Shown: positions 1 to 9,353, counted from the stretch's first letter. The stretch: DNA of 24,139 nt from Gracilaria vermiculophylla (GCA_019155205.2 JAHNZQ020000308.1:3735812-3759950); one strand, 5' to 3'. The notes: a model not told the origin generated them from the sequence alone. Numbers and translations: made by a program.

Positions 1-124
1 GATGGATGTTGATGGTGTAGTGTTATGATTATGAAACGGTTTTTACTTATATGTTCTGCAAAAGGCGCACTACAGTACTACTTTGGCGCGTTTTTTAGGC
101 GTGATATGATTTTGAAACGCACTG
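1..124. mobile_element. Terminal fragment of a Tc1-like element
   Basis: Read on the minus strand from 124, the sequence begins CAGTGCGTTTC and continues for about 55 bp with close similarity to the sequence starting at 3128, sharing the blocks GCGCCAAA and GTACTGTAG. The dinucleotide TA at 125-126 is where a Tc1/mariner target-site duplication would lie. No transposase can be read in the rest of the fragment, so the element either continues beyond the left edge or is a lone end. The similarity to 3128-3182 is seen directly. The Tc1/mariner assignment rests on the TA flank and on the transposase found next to the 3128 copy. Confidence 0.65.
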
Positions 125-184
125 TATCTCCGTATTTATCTGTATTTTTATGTCCGTCTGCATTATTCATGGTGCTAAATATGC

Positions 185-459
185 TCATTTTTTTTCTCCT
201 GAACGAGCTTCGTTCATAGTTCTGGTGCATTCGTCGATGAGGTGCAGGAGTTTTTCACGTTCTTCTATGGCTTACACCCGTGCGCATCTTTCCAGTTCAA
301 TCTTTTCTTCTCAATTTCAATGCGTTGTTTTGTTTCAGTTTCTAGCTAGGATGCCTCTTTAAGATCGAGACGACGATTTTCCGAACACTGTCTCCCTTCT
401 AATTTTTGCTTTTTGCAGGCCTGTTCCAATAACTTTTGCGTATGCTCGTCATATTCTGC
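185..459 (-). pseudogene. Broken coiled-coil protein remnant (C-terminal part)
   Basis: On the minus strand from 459 a frame rich in Glu, Lys, Gln, Arg and Leu can be read, with segments such as QKLLEQACKKQKLEG and ETKQRIEIEKKRL, broken by a TAG at 346-348. After a frame change near 265 it continues with EEREKLLHLIDEC and ends at a TGA at 185-187. Charged, heptad-like sequence of this kind is typical of a coiled-coil tail, for instance those ending Myb/SANT-like proteins linked to DNA transposons, but nothing here proves that family. The upstream part (460-786) is not readable as protein. It is probably a decayed gene or transposon gene; a chance open stretch is the alternative. Confidence 0.4.
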
Positions 460-786
460 TACAATTTACATCAATCATTAATAATATTGCTTAGCTTTCA
501 CGGGCTTATTACAGAATGCCGAGGTCGGTCCGTTTCCAACACCGCAGCCGCGAAACCTCCATCTTTCTTCTTCTATTTGAGTTCTCGTGAATAATATACA
601 CTTCGGCCCTACATCCTCATTCCATCCGGATCATTACGCCTGCCATTTCTGCAGCCCCCTCTAGCAGCAATTCTTTTATCCAACCTCAACGCCAGATTCC
701 TAAGTACCAAAGATACCAATCGGCGATGTTTGTGAATGCCCTCTAGCGAGCCGAATCACGCTTGTGATGTGCACGCTCGCAGTTTC
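460..786. other. Stretch downstream of the GT61 gene, nothing recognised
   Basis: No long frame, RNA gene or repeat is visible here. It lies downstream of the glycosyltransferase stop at 787 and should include that gene's 3' untranslated region. No poly(A) signal could be assigned with confidence. Confidence 0.4.
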
Positions 787-2340
787 TCACCCATCTTGCG
801 CTTTCTCACCCTCTGCAACACTTGGCCGATCTTCCTTAATTGCTGCCTTCACATCCCCAACAATATTTCTCACATTCACCACAACATTGCGGCTTTCTCT
901 TTTTAATGAGCGCATTTTCGACAAATGATAATTCAGACCGAACTCCATGGCCAAGTCTTCATAATGTCTGCCCCACCCAATGTGCACTACGGTGGTTCCT
1001 TTTGAGCAGTACATTATATTCTGAAATCCAGCTCCATGAACACCTACAATAACATCTGCAGCAGAGAAAATCTTGATAGTTTCGATAACTGCCATTTCTG
1101 GTGGCACAATTAATACTTCAAACTGCTCCCCAAACTCTTCCACAATCGCATCCTTCAGTTCGCCAAAATTCTTAGCGCATCGTTGTTCATTGCATGATCC
1201 GTCTTCTTTTCGGAACCGAGCGCGCTCCATCAGCAAGAACTTTGGTCGATCCTTTGTTTCTTCTTCATAAGCCTCCTTTCCGATTGCTGCATCGCGCAAA
1301 GCATTGGCAGTCACAGATGTACTCTTGTACGTGCAGTTCCAACTACCTCTGCACAGAAACAGTGGAGGAGGCTGTAACACAATCGCCGCATGGATCCAAG
1401 TAGGTTTTGACAAGCTGATGGGGATTAGCCGCGTCGAATCAATGCCCAGCACAGAGAATAAACGTTCCGTCACCGAACTTTTATCAATCGCAATGTATAT
1501 TTGTGGTTCGGCATCAAGCAAAGGAAAAAGAGGAAGTATGCGCGGCAGTAACTCATTGATGACATGATGATAAGTTACAGAATGGTGATAACCCATGGCG
1601 AGCACAATGGGAAAGCGCTTTGAAGATCGCTTCAACGGTATTGCATCGTCTGTATATCGCACCCAATCACCTGTGCAACAGCCACCGCCCATGTCGTGTA
1701 CAAGGTTAGTTTTGGGCTCGTATACCACTCCAGACGGTCCTATATAAGAGTTTTCAAACACTGATAGGCACATTGGAGAAATATACGGCGCTGTTTTTGG
1801 TACGTGTACCAACGATGGTTCGCAGAACTCATTGACGAGCGAATTCGTGAGTTGATAATCATCGTTTGCGAAGGAAGCAGTGAAGGTGCGCCCCTTCTGC
1901 GGCCAGACATTTCCCAATCGATGTGTTTTCACAGCGAGAGCTTTTGAAACGATACTGTGAAGTTGTTCTAATGCCCAATCTGAGTCATTGTGACGAATAG
2001 ACGGTGGCGCTGTGAAATGTTCAAGATAGAAATGTTGTTCGGCCAGATGTGTACACGCGCCCTGCCACACAGCAGCTCGTCTCCCTTTGGTTGTGAAGAG
2101 GGAATGCCGATAAGTGAGAAAAATATTCACGGAACAAATCGACACACTGAAGAGCACAAGAACGTTCGAAAGAGAGCTACATGCGCGGTGAATGTCTCCT
2201 CCTCCACCCATGAAGTGCAGGGAGGGCGGCGCCATAAGGCGTTGGGACGATGTCAGCAAAGAAAAAGCGTGATTCCACTTTATTCTACGGACAGCAATTG
2301 TCTTAGTCAAATATACCCCTCCGAGAAGATGGGCCATCAA
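787..2340 (-). CDS. GT61-family glycosyltransferase, type II membrane protein
   Basis: The 517-codon frame has no stop or frameshift. Residues 57-77 form a hydrophobic segment followed by Arg/His, which suits a Golgi signal anchor with the catalytic domain in the lumen. The GT61 (DUF563) core is recognisable: a His-rich segment ending TYHHVINELLPR at about 256-267 matches the family's H..W/NELLPR region, and GVHGAGFQNIMYC at 433-445, followed by VVHIGW, matches the HGAG...N...G..V.EI nucleotide-sugar motif. Possible N-glycosylation sites are N118 (NDS) and N335 (NCT). GT61 enzymes move sugars such as xylose or GlcNAc from nucleotide sugars to glycans or proteins; the substrate here cannot be told. 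Met44 (codon at 2209-2211) would give the short cytosolic tail usual for such enzymes and may be the true start; Met1 is the longest option. No introns are needed. It is the only intact host-like gene in the window. Confidence 0.85.
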   Translation of the reverse strand: MMAHLLGGVYLTKTIAVRRIKWNHAFSLLTSSQRLMAPPSLHFMGGGGDIHRACSSLSNVLVLFSVSICSVNIFLTYRHSLFTTKGRRAAVWQGACTHLAEQHFYLEHFTAPPSIRHNDSDWALEQLHSIVSKALAVKTHRLGNVWPQKGRTFTASFANDDYQLTNSLVNEFCEPSLVHVPKTAPYISPMCLSVFENSYIGPSGVVYEPKTNLVHDMGGGCCTGDWVRYTDDAIPLKRSSKRFPIVLAMGYHHSVTYHHVINELLPRILPLFPLLDAEPQIYIAIDKSSVTERLFSVLGIDSTRLIPISLSKPTWIHAAIVLQPPPLFLCRGSWNCTYKSTSVTANALRDAAIGKEAYEEETKDRPKFLLMERARFRKEDGSCNEQRCAKNFGELKDAIVEEFGEQFEVLIVPPEMAVIETIKIFSAADVIVGVHGAGFQNIMYCSKGTTVVHIGWGRHYEDLAMEFGLNYHLSKMRSLKRESRNVVVNVRNIVGDVKAAIKEDRPSVAEGEKAQDG

Positions 2341-2725
2341 ACGTATTGATTGAAAGCAATTTACCTTCTGCCAAGCAATGCAATTTCAAAATCTCAATTT
2401 ATGCAGCTTGAAACTGCACAAGCATTGCTGTGTGTGGCACAGCTCGTCGCTCCTCTGCATGAGCTGGAGATAAGCTAGTGCGCCGACCAAGGCGTTGTCT
2501 TATTACTGCAACGTTCAGAATTAGAAGCCCTGAAATATCATGAGTATAACTGTCAGTGAAGCGCTGGCTTCTAATCGCAGAAACTTGAAAGGGCGGCAGT
2601 GACAGATAAATGAGTCAAATAATCTCATCGAATAAAGGCAGCCTGCAAAGTGAGAAACAGAATCATTGTGCCCATATTTGTTTTCAGTGTAAGTGCATGC
2701 GTTCAGTGTAAATTGCATCACGAAA
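2341..2725. other. Upstream region of the GT61 gene up to the Tc1 locus
   Basis: No protein is recognisable. As the 5' flank of the minus-strand glycosyltransferase, it should contain that gene's promoter. I see no TATA box at a convincing distance. A short imperfect direct repeat, with TTCAGTGTAA at about 2682 and again at about 2701, lies just outside the Tc1 locus. Confidence 0.4.
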
Positions 2726-2727
2726 TA

Positions 2728-3118
2728 CAAACTGTTTCAAAACCATTGGCATGTTGTGAAATTTCAAAAAAACTACCAAACGTCTACTGTACGCCTACAA
2801 AAATGGGTTTCAGAAATCATTAAAGTCAAAAACTCGTTTCAAAAATATATGTTCATCAGGAGCCAATTTTTACTTTAAAGATGCTCAATAGTTTATTTTG
2901 TCTCCTTTTTGCTGTATAACTCTAATACAACGTTTCGGCATCAGATTGATGTAATGTTTTACATTTGAATCTGTTATAAATTTCCAGCAAATTTTGATAC
3001 AGTTTTTGAGTTCAAAAACCGTCGAAAAGTGCCTTCCATGCTAAAAAAACCATCTTCGCCACATTTTTTGTTACGTTTTCCATTGTATGCAAGTCTGGTG
3101 AACGCATAGGCCACTTTA
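2728..3118. repeat. Left arm of the long inverted repeat
   Basis: Its reverse complement aligns to 4018-4404. Matching landmarks include ACTGTTTCAAAA at the tip, TTTTTGCTGTATA at about 2910, TTTCCAGCAA at about 2981 and the RSPDL codons at about 3095-3115. The arms differ at many positions and by small indels, so the duplication is old. Confidence 0.8.
2885..3118 (-). pseudogene. Inverted 3' remnant of a Tc1 transposase
   Basis: Read on the minus strand from 3118, the sequence gives WPMRSPDLHTMENV, the region around the third catalytic acidic residue of a Tc1 transposase. After a stop and a frame change it gives INLMPKRCIRVIQQKGDKINY and a TGA at 2885-2887, the usual Tc1 carboxyl end. Only the last 80 or so residues are present; everything upstream is missing or replaced at 3119-3127. 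It is a diverged sibling of the plus-strand transposase 3' end at 4018-4245 and points the opposite way. Confidence 0.75.
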
Positions 3119-3127
3119 AAACAGATA

Positions 3128-3185
3128 CAGTGCGTTTCTAAAACATTTCACCCCTCAAAAGTGCGCCAAAACTGTACTGTAGGCT
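3128..3185 (+). repeat. Internal Tc1-type terminal repeat
   Basis: TA at 3126-3127 is followed by CAGTGCGTTTCTAAAACAT. About 55 bp from here match the element end at 70-124 on the other strand. This looks like the true 5' end of the copy carrying the plus-strand transposase. It resembles the right-hand end at 4404 only loosely (CAG, three bases, GTTTC, then A-rich). Confidence 0.65.
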
Positions 3186-3253
3186 AGATTTTGCAAATAG
3201 TCTATGTAAAGTCGATTGAAAAAGATATGTACACCGCTTTCTTTCTAGTAGAA

Positions 3254-4245
3254 ATGGCTCGAGGTCCGCCACTTCCCAGGCAAAAATAGCTTCAAAGCGT
3301 TAATTTAAACGCCAAAAAACATTCTAACAATGCTATTGTTAAAATTTGAAGCTTTTTAGGGTCACAATAGCTGCTGTTCTCCAAAACCTGACTCTTTGGG
3401 GATTAAAACGATCTCCTGGATGCCCTTAGAAGTTCAGCCCAGCAGATAAAAGAAGAACTAAAAAAACATTGTGCAAAGGAAAAGTATCGTGCAAAAACAT
3501 TGGAATAAATCTCAATCTCAACGTTTTTAAATCAACTATATGGAAACAGATAAACAGCACAAATTTATTTAAATATAAAAAAATGAAGAAATTTTCTTTC
3601 TCCAAGACCATCACAAGCAAAAAAAGATTGACTGGTGTGCTGGAAAAGCCTACTGGAAAAAAGAATGGGAAAATGTTATTTTTACTGATGAAAAAAAGTT
3701 CAACTTGGACGGACCAGATTGCTACAAATTTTATTGGCACGATCTTCGTAAGGAACGTCATGAATTTTATACCAGGCACTCTGGTGGAGGATCTGTAATG
3801 GTCTGGGCGGGCATTTCTAAAATCGCTCTAACGGAAATTGCATTTATTGAAACGAACATGAATGCAGAAAAATATCAAGAAGTTCTATACAACTATTTGC
3901 TACCTTTTCGTTTATGTTTCCATGAAGACATTTTCATTTTTCAACAGGATAATGCGGCTGTACACTCTGCATTTTTAATCAAAAATTGGCTACAGGAGTC
4001 TCAGGTATCTGTTTTAGATTGGCCAGCACGCTCACCAGATTTGAACCCAGTCGAAAACGTTTGGGGACTGCTGGCGAGAATGGTTTATGCGCATGAAAGG
4101 CAATTTCTGACAGTTTTTGAACTCAAACTAAATTAAAAATTGCTGGAAATCTATAACAGTTTCAACTGTGGAAAAGTACATCAATTCGATGTCGAAACGC
4201 TGCATTAGCGGTATACAGCAAAAAGGATGCAAAATATACTATTGA
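3254..4245 (+). pseudogene. Tc1-like DD34E transposase pseudogene
   Basis: Tc1 transposases bind terminal repeats through an N-terminal helix-turn-helix pair and cut and paste with a DDE/D domain. The ATG at 3254 begins MARGPPLP, close to the usual Tc1 N-terminus, but stops follow within a few codons. The frame starting near 3469 gives LNVFKSTIW and YKKMKK, then shifts near 3600. From there a frame runs open to 4134-4136 with IFTDEKKFNLDGPD (first Asp), QQDNAAVH (second Asp) and RSPDLNPVENVWG (Glu). There are 34 residues between the second Asp and the Glu, so DD34E. After the stop at 4134-4136 another frame restores the tail, with INSMSKRCISGIQQKGC, to a TGA at 4243-4245. About 331 codons is normal Tc1 length. 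All three catalytic residues survive, but the gene cannot encode a whole protein. Confidence 0.85.
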
Positions 4246-4404
4246 TCGTCGCGCAGTAAAGATTTGTTATTGATGATCATATGTTTTTGAAACGTTTTTT
4301 TGGACTTTACTTTTTTTCTGAAACCTATTTTTGTAGGCTTGCAGTATACATTTGTTCGTTTTTTTGAGATTTCACAGCATGTCGTATGTTTTTGAAACAG
4401 TCTG
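4018..4404. repeat. Right arm of the long inverted repeat
   Basis: This arm pairs with 2728-3118. It contains the transposase 3' coding end plus about 160 bp of non-coding terminal repeat finishing TTTTGAAACAGTCTG, next to TA at 4405-4406. Confidence 0.8.
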
Positions 4405-4406
4405 TA

Positions 4407-4865
4407 CATCTGACACTTGTTGCAAATTTCGAGATATAGCCTCCGTGAGTACAGACGCATTATCCAGTTGACAATTAATTTTTTTCATGTAAACAGCAAC
4501 TAAATGGTACAAAACAATTGTAAAGCACTTCTCGATATTTTTTCACGTTCGTTGTTGCTCAAAATAAATGAAATTTCAGTTAGATTGTTTTTTATAAAAA
4601 AAACCCTTGATGACTAGTATAAACCCACTACTAAAGGTAGAGTGTCCGGTATGAAGTTCGGATCGTTCTTTACCAATTTCATGTTAATGGAACTAGTAGC
4701 AATTGATTCGTCTAAATAAAACAATTTTCATTAGTGAAAATGACAGTTTTCTTTTCTTTCCAAAAGGCGTTTCGACTACACTAGTTCACTTTCTTTTTTG
4801 TTTGTGTTGGTTATTGAGAAAGAAGGGGTTTATAATTTTTTTATATTTGATTTGATTTGTGTTGT
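4407..4865. other. AT-rich stretch, no gene seen
   Basis: There are long T and A runs and no convincing frame. It lies between the Tc1 locus and the minus-strand coding-like region, and could include the 3' untranslated region of the latter. Confidence 0.5.
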
Positions 4866-5506
4866 TTATCTGCCTCTATATGATTGAGATTGAAACGAGG
4901 GGATTGAGATTTCAATGTTTGCCAGATTCTTGTTTTTTTGCACAACTCTCTTTTGATTCTTCTTCTGTTTGCTGGATGTAGCTTTTTTGGTCGCCCTGGT
5001 GATCGTTGAAATCCTTAATGTAGTCGAATACCCCAAGGCGGACAAACCACGAAGGATGTTCAGAACCTTCCTCTCGAGAGGTGGTTCAGAGGTAGAGCCT
5101 TCTTCAGGCGAGACACACGATCCGGGCGTAACTCCGGGGCAATGCCGTCGCAACGTGTGCAGGAGGAAGATAAATGAAAAACTGGGGATCGGGAAAGTCT
5201 TGTAAATGAGGCAGTTTCCGGCAGTTGGGTGAGATGTCCTTGTAATATATCGGGCTATCCCGGCGTGATCTTGTAATATATTTGGCCACACGTGTATTGG
5301 GCAAGCCGCTTTGAGCGGGTGGGCGAAGTAGTCCGAAAAGTGATAAACGAGAGGTCTAGTGGGGCTAACCTCGTACGAGGGCGAACCTGAAAGAAGAAAA
5401 GAATAATCCAGACATTAGTTCTTGGCGTCACGAGCAGTTGACTTCCGTAGTCCACGGCGTGCTTCTCCAAGGTGGAGAACGTTACCCGCGTGGGCGTCAA
5501 GTTCAC
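4866..5506 (-). pseudogene. Unassigned minus-strand coding-like region, frames broken
   Basis: Several overlapping minus-strand frames look protein-like in turn but none is continuous. One frame gives MNLTPTRVTFSTLEKHAVDY from 5506. Another covers 5104-5304, with SPIYYKDISPNC and DFPDPQFFIYLPP. Downstream of about 5050 the text reads FDYIKDFNDHQGDQK followed by an acidic, Lys-rich tail ending near 4908. A branch-point-like CTAAT followed by a pyrimidine run and CAG sits at about 5394-5425 on the minus strand, so a spliced gene is possible. I do not recognise the product. Alternatives are an old retroelement leader, a decayed gene, or chance. Confidence 0.25.
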
Positions 5507-5537
5507 ACAGGAGATCCCGCTTGATGCGGTTAACTGG

Positions 5538-5563
5538 GCGCGACGGCCAGAGTGCCGTCGCGC
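5538..5563. other. Perfect 10-bp stem-loop
   Basis: GCGCGACGGC is followed by the 6-nt loop CAGAGT and the exact complement GCCGTCGCGC. It lies in non-coding DNA just upstream of the first LTR. No function is known to me. Confidence 0.75.
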
Positions 5564-5646
5564 TTAAAACTGTAGCTCTAAGGCCGGGATAGCCGAAAGA
5601 ACTAAATAAAAAAAAATGGAAAATGCAAAAATAACTATGCAAAACC

Positions 5647-5664
5647 AGGTGCCATCCGGCACCT
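5647..5664. other. Perfect 7-bp hairpin with 4-nt loop
   Basis: AGGTGCC, ATCC, GGCACCT. It is about 85 bp from the stem-loop at 5538 and about 50 bp before the LTR. The role is unknown. Confidence 0.7.
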
Positions 5665-5712
5665 TTACTGTAGCCAGCGGGCTGGGCGCGGATCCCGCGC
5701 GCGTGTCGGGAG

Positions 5713-6267
5713 TGTAGTGCAGTGGATCGTAAGGTGGTCTTGTCATTTGGCTGGACATTCCTAAGCAATGTTCGCATTTTATTAGCTGAGCCATGTGGTG
5801 CAACATTCGGCCCACATGTGCTACAGTACTCCTGAGGAACTGTAGAATTTAGACTCATTTTTATTACTTAGTGTAGGTAACGAGACTAATATGCAGTAGT
5901 GGGACATCTCGAGGGTTAGCTTCCGTCAATGTAATTAATCTGTCAGTTATGCTCTACTACCTGTAGAAGTAGTCTATGTACCCCCGAGTCTTCTTTTACT
6001 TCTTCCGGTCGCAGACTCCTGGCGAACGCTTTCAGCTTTTTAAAACACCGATCCCCAGGTTGCCTCATAGCAGCCCCTGTAGGAGCATTGTCCGCACAGT
6101 AAACCTTCCCCTCCGTTTGGTATTTGCGGATCCCCTTTCAGAATTCTGCCGACTCGCGACCGCTATTACCGGAGACCACTTTTAGAAACATGCACCTTTG
6201 GAGTCAACAAAAAACCCTCACGGACATTGTGCGCTACTACCTCGAAAGGACAACTGAGGGTACCACA
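5713..6267 (+). repeat. LTR 1 (5' LTR of element 1)
   Basis: It starts TGTAGTGCAGTGG and ends GGTACCACA (TG...CA), 555 bp. It aligns along its length with 15128-15680 and with the reverse complement of 22236-22788, sharing GCGGATC, CTCGCGACCGC, GAGACCACTTTTAG and GTCAACAA. It is the most diverged of the three: the G-box seen in the others reads CCATGTGG here. No polypurine tract precedes it, as expected for a 5' LTR. Confidence 0.8.
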
Positions 6268-6573
6268 ACTGTTCTACTGACTCAGAAGGTCAGTTTCTGA
6301 AAGGCATCAGAAGAGTTGCGACAGAACAGTGTTGCTAGTTTGCACAGATTGGAACCCAACAGTGGAATTATTCGTTAAAATGATTCGGAAGTGGAAGGAA
6401 ATCACCTCCGACCTACTCCTGTATGAACCCCTCAGAACCCCCAAATAGAGACCCCTTCACAGGAGCCTTAAGCCACCAACTCCGCTGGTGGGCGCAGCAC
6501 GCGCGGCGCTCCCCATGAGATGGCCGCCTGACCAGAGGACCCTGAAAGTCTCCTTCGGAACCCTGGCTCCTCT
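6268..6573 (+). other. Leader region of element 1
   Basis: This lies between the 5' LTR and the first readable gag frame. The sequence just inside the LTR (ACTGTTCTACTGACTC) is not a primer-binding site I recognise. A decayed gag N-terminus may begin around 6380. Confidence 0.45.
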
Positions 6574-8372
6574 GTGGAGCGTTTCAGAAACCGCCTTAGA
6601 AGAGTGCACGATCGGATGCAAGTGCAATCCCCCGCCTCACCTCTGAAGATCGCCGACGTGGATGTTGAAGAGCTGCACACGGCATCGCAGCCGCCACCTC
6701 AGAAACTGCAAGGACGAGAATACCCGGAGGCTAACTCCCTCCTGGAGTCGCTTGCCCCGCGCCATACGGATTGGCTCTCACAAAAGCTGGTCGAAAAAAT
6801 ATCTGCACGTGTTGAGGCACACTTTGGAGCGCGCCGCCACGTCCATCTGGAGGAAATTGCAACCGAAAGCGTTCACCGTGCTGTGGATTCTTTACTGAAT
6901 TCCGACCACTTCCTAGACGTGATCTCAGATGTTATCTGTGTGGAGGTTCGTTCTCAAATCGCGCAGCTGCTCCCCGCAGCGGCGTTTCAAAGTCATTCTT
7001 CCGTATAGGAGAGGTTCCCTCTATAAATACCTAAGGTGACCCCGGGCAGAGAAGGACAGGATACTGCCACCCCCTACGCCAGAGGAGGAAAAGATACTGC
7101 CGTAGGGAAACGGGACCACCTCAGGAAGTACTACTATGCACCGTCTGGACCAGACGCCCCGCGGAGCAGGACTGGATACCGGTCACGATGGAATTCACCC
7201 AAGGATAGAAGGACAGGATACTCCTCGGGTGAATTGCGATAACGGGGGTATCGTCAGTCACCCAGATCATCTAAAGAAAAGCCGCCGAAAGAAACGGAAG
7301 GAGAAAAGAAAAAAGCGAGACAACGATTTGGAGAGAAGCTCAGACTCCGAATCCGTGATCAGATCCAGCTCGGAGGACAGAATACCTTCCATGGAGAAAA
7401 GCAGATGGGTCAGGAAGGTCGTCCCGTTTAACAACCTCTTCGCCAAAGTCGTGGATTATGACACCTCCATGTTGAATGATCGCTCCACAGTTTACGACGC
7501 GTCGGTCGCCAATTGACTCACGAAGATCCAGCGCCGCATCGATAACGAGAGGAAGAAGGACTTTTTCTCAGGTGCGGACCCCATCTTGGTGTTCTTCACC
7601 AACACGCTTCCGTTCAGTGTGTGATACCAATGGTGTCGATGACGGTGCCGCCGTATGGTGCTTTCAGTCCTACCTCAAAGGCCAAGCGCACTCGCTAGAG
7701 CAGCCGCGCCTCACGGGAGAGAACACAGTTGGCGAGGACCCTGGAACGGAGATCTTGACGTCGTACCCGGAGGTGGGGAATTTCCTCCTCAAAAGGTACG
7801 CAACGGACGAGGCGATAGCAGATGGTGACACTGAAGTCACCTCCTCTAGGCAGAACACGGAAATGACCGAGATGGAGTTCTTGCAAAAGCTGTGGACGGA
7901 ATCCCTATGGGGTGGGAATGTGTACCCCGAATGGCGGTTGAAGTCGTTGCGTGTCGAGGAACTCCTTCCATCGATCCACACTTGGGTGCAAAATCACTTG
8001 ATAACGCATTAGAAGGCCACCTATACGGAGCTAGCACGTTTCGCGGGATCCTATGGGCATACCCACCGTGCCACTTGTCGCAACCACACTTCACTTTCGG
8101 ACAAACCGACGGCCTCAAAGAACCGTCGGGCATCCGCCCTAACGTTGGACTTCAGCATCTCAGAGGAGGTCGACAAGCTCACGCTCGTGGGAGAACAAGA
8201 GGCCCTTGCCGTCAGATACGCCTTATCTCACGGAGCACCATCTTGGACGGGGACACCCTCGTATCCTACTTCGTTCGCTTCGGCAGGATCTTACAAGAGT
8301 GTCCGATTCGTGGACCCTCGAGGCTACCCACCACCCTGCAGGATTTGCTCGTCTCTAGAGCCAGTAAACTGA
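6574..8372 (+). pseudogene. gag: gag pseudogene of element 1
   Basis: Gag forms the virus-like particle. Frame 6574-7008 gives a helical N-terminal part containing LVEKISARVEAHFG. From 7136 another frame carries a basic block (KKSRRKKRKEKRKKR) and an acidic Ser-rich patch, then VVPFNNLFAKVVDYDTS, which aligns with element 2's VIHSLNDLFVKAVDHRT. It is stopped by a TGA at 7514-7516 and shifts near 7620 into WCFQSYLKGQAHSLEQPRL, the conserved gag core, matching element 2's WLVQFYLKGQAGDIV. A TAG at 8010-8012 interrupts the same frame, which then runs on to 8372. No zinc knuckle is clear. Assignment rests on the alignment with element 2 and on position after the LTR. Confidence 0.75.
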
Positions 8373-8760
8373 AATACGCTCACCCCGGCAGTAAGGACTG
8401 CCATCCTGCAGGAACGGGAGAAGAACTTCCAGGATCTGAAGGACCCGCCAACGGAGATCGGAATTTATCGAACCGCTTATCGCCACATTCACTCCCCTCA
8501 AGGAAACTACGGTTACTGCGCGCCACTGGGAGTGCAGCCTGTTCCACTGTCACTTGCGCCGTTAGCGCAGTTGCCGGTATCTAACAGGTTGCACCTCAAC
8601 GGAACACGTCGCATCTCAATACACAACCGCAGCAGCCGTTCCCCACTGGAGCTCAGCTCCTCTCAAACCAGGAAACCCCTCAGGATCACGCGTAGAGGCT
8701 CTGCGTGGCTCCTTGCAATTGAGACTCAGCTCCGTGGAGGTCGACTTGAAGAAAAGGGGA
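8373..8760 (+). other. Degraded gag-protease linker of element 1
   Basis: Short frames only. Between gag and protease one would expect the nucleocapsid zinc knuckle and a linker, but no C-x2-C-x4-H-x4-C pattern is left. Confidence 0.4.
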
Positions 8761-9305
8761 GAAGCTGTCTGCTACGTCGACGTAAAATCGGCGGGCCCCT
8801 CATTCTTTATGGACCCATTTGACGCCTTTGAGGGATCGTATTGCACGCTCCGCCGTGAGAATTATAAAATGTTTGCCTCTATCGGATGATCCCCGCTCGC
8901 TTCCATCACGGTGCGCGCTATCCTCGACACCGGAGCTGGACCCAGTCTGGTGCACGTCGACGTGCTTCCGCGGTCTGCTCTAGGCTCCTTGAGGACTGGC
9001 GAGCTCCCTACGATGCGCAATGCGTCGCGTCCAGCATTGAACATCCTCGGAGCAATACCCTTGTATCTCCGTCTGGGCTCCTTACCGGTGATGTGTGGTT
9101 TCTAGTAGTAACCAACTTGCTCGCACGATGCATATTGGGCACTTCCTTCGTGGATCGGTATGTACGGGCAATACACCCCCGGCTGCGGACGGTGACGTTT
9201 CACGACGCCGCCTCTGTAGGTATTGTGTCCGCATCTCCGGGACCGGACGCCCACGCGTGCCCCGTGCGTAATCTGCTAATGCAGACGCAGTCGAACAAGC
9301 TTTAG
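8761..9305 (+). pseudogene. Retropepsin (aspartic protease) pseudogene, element 1
   Basis: The protease cuts the gag-pol polyprotein. The frame containing 8911 gives VRAILDTGAGPSLVHVDVLP with the catalytic DTGAG, followed by ALNILGAIPLYLRLGSLP. It shifts frame near 9090 into WFLVVTNLLARCILGTSFVD, where the ILG motif is the second hallmark of retropepsins. A TGA precedes the protease at about 8887. The active-site Asp is kept here, unlike in element 2, but the frame change makes the gene inactive. Confidence 0.8.
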
Positions 9306-9353
9306 ATGGTGAACAGTATCGAAATACCCGCCAGGAGTCAGGCCGAAGCTTGA

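Larger units (their letters stand above)
2728..4404 (+). mobile_element. Composite Tc1-like element (TA-flanked, decayed)
   Basis: The locus is bounded by TA at 2726-2727 and 4405-4406. The left end starts CAAACTGTTTCAAAA and the right end, read inward on the minus strand, starts CAGACTGTTTCAAAA. The two ends stay alignable, imperfectly, for about 390 bp: 2728 to about 3118 pairs with 4404 back to about 4018. The 1,677-bp length suits a Tc1 element. The inside is not a simple element. A plus-strand transposase pseudogene occupies 3254-4245, while the left arm holds a second, inverted transposase 3' end. A further TA plus CAGTGCGTTTC end lies at 3126-3138. The simplest reading is one copy inserted head-to-head into, or recombined with, a related copy. 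Confidence 0.8.

Noticed and set aside
840..2349. Several plus-strand open frames opposite the glycosyltransferase
   Set aside because: They lie wholly within the 517-codon minus-strand frame, which carries clear GT61 motifs; the others show none.
5415..5858. 147-aa minus-strand frame across the LTR 1 start
   Set aside because: Its first third is antisense LTR sequence, and similar text from other LTRs shows no shared frame.
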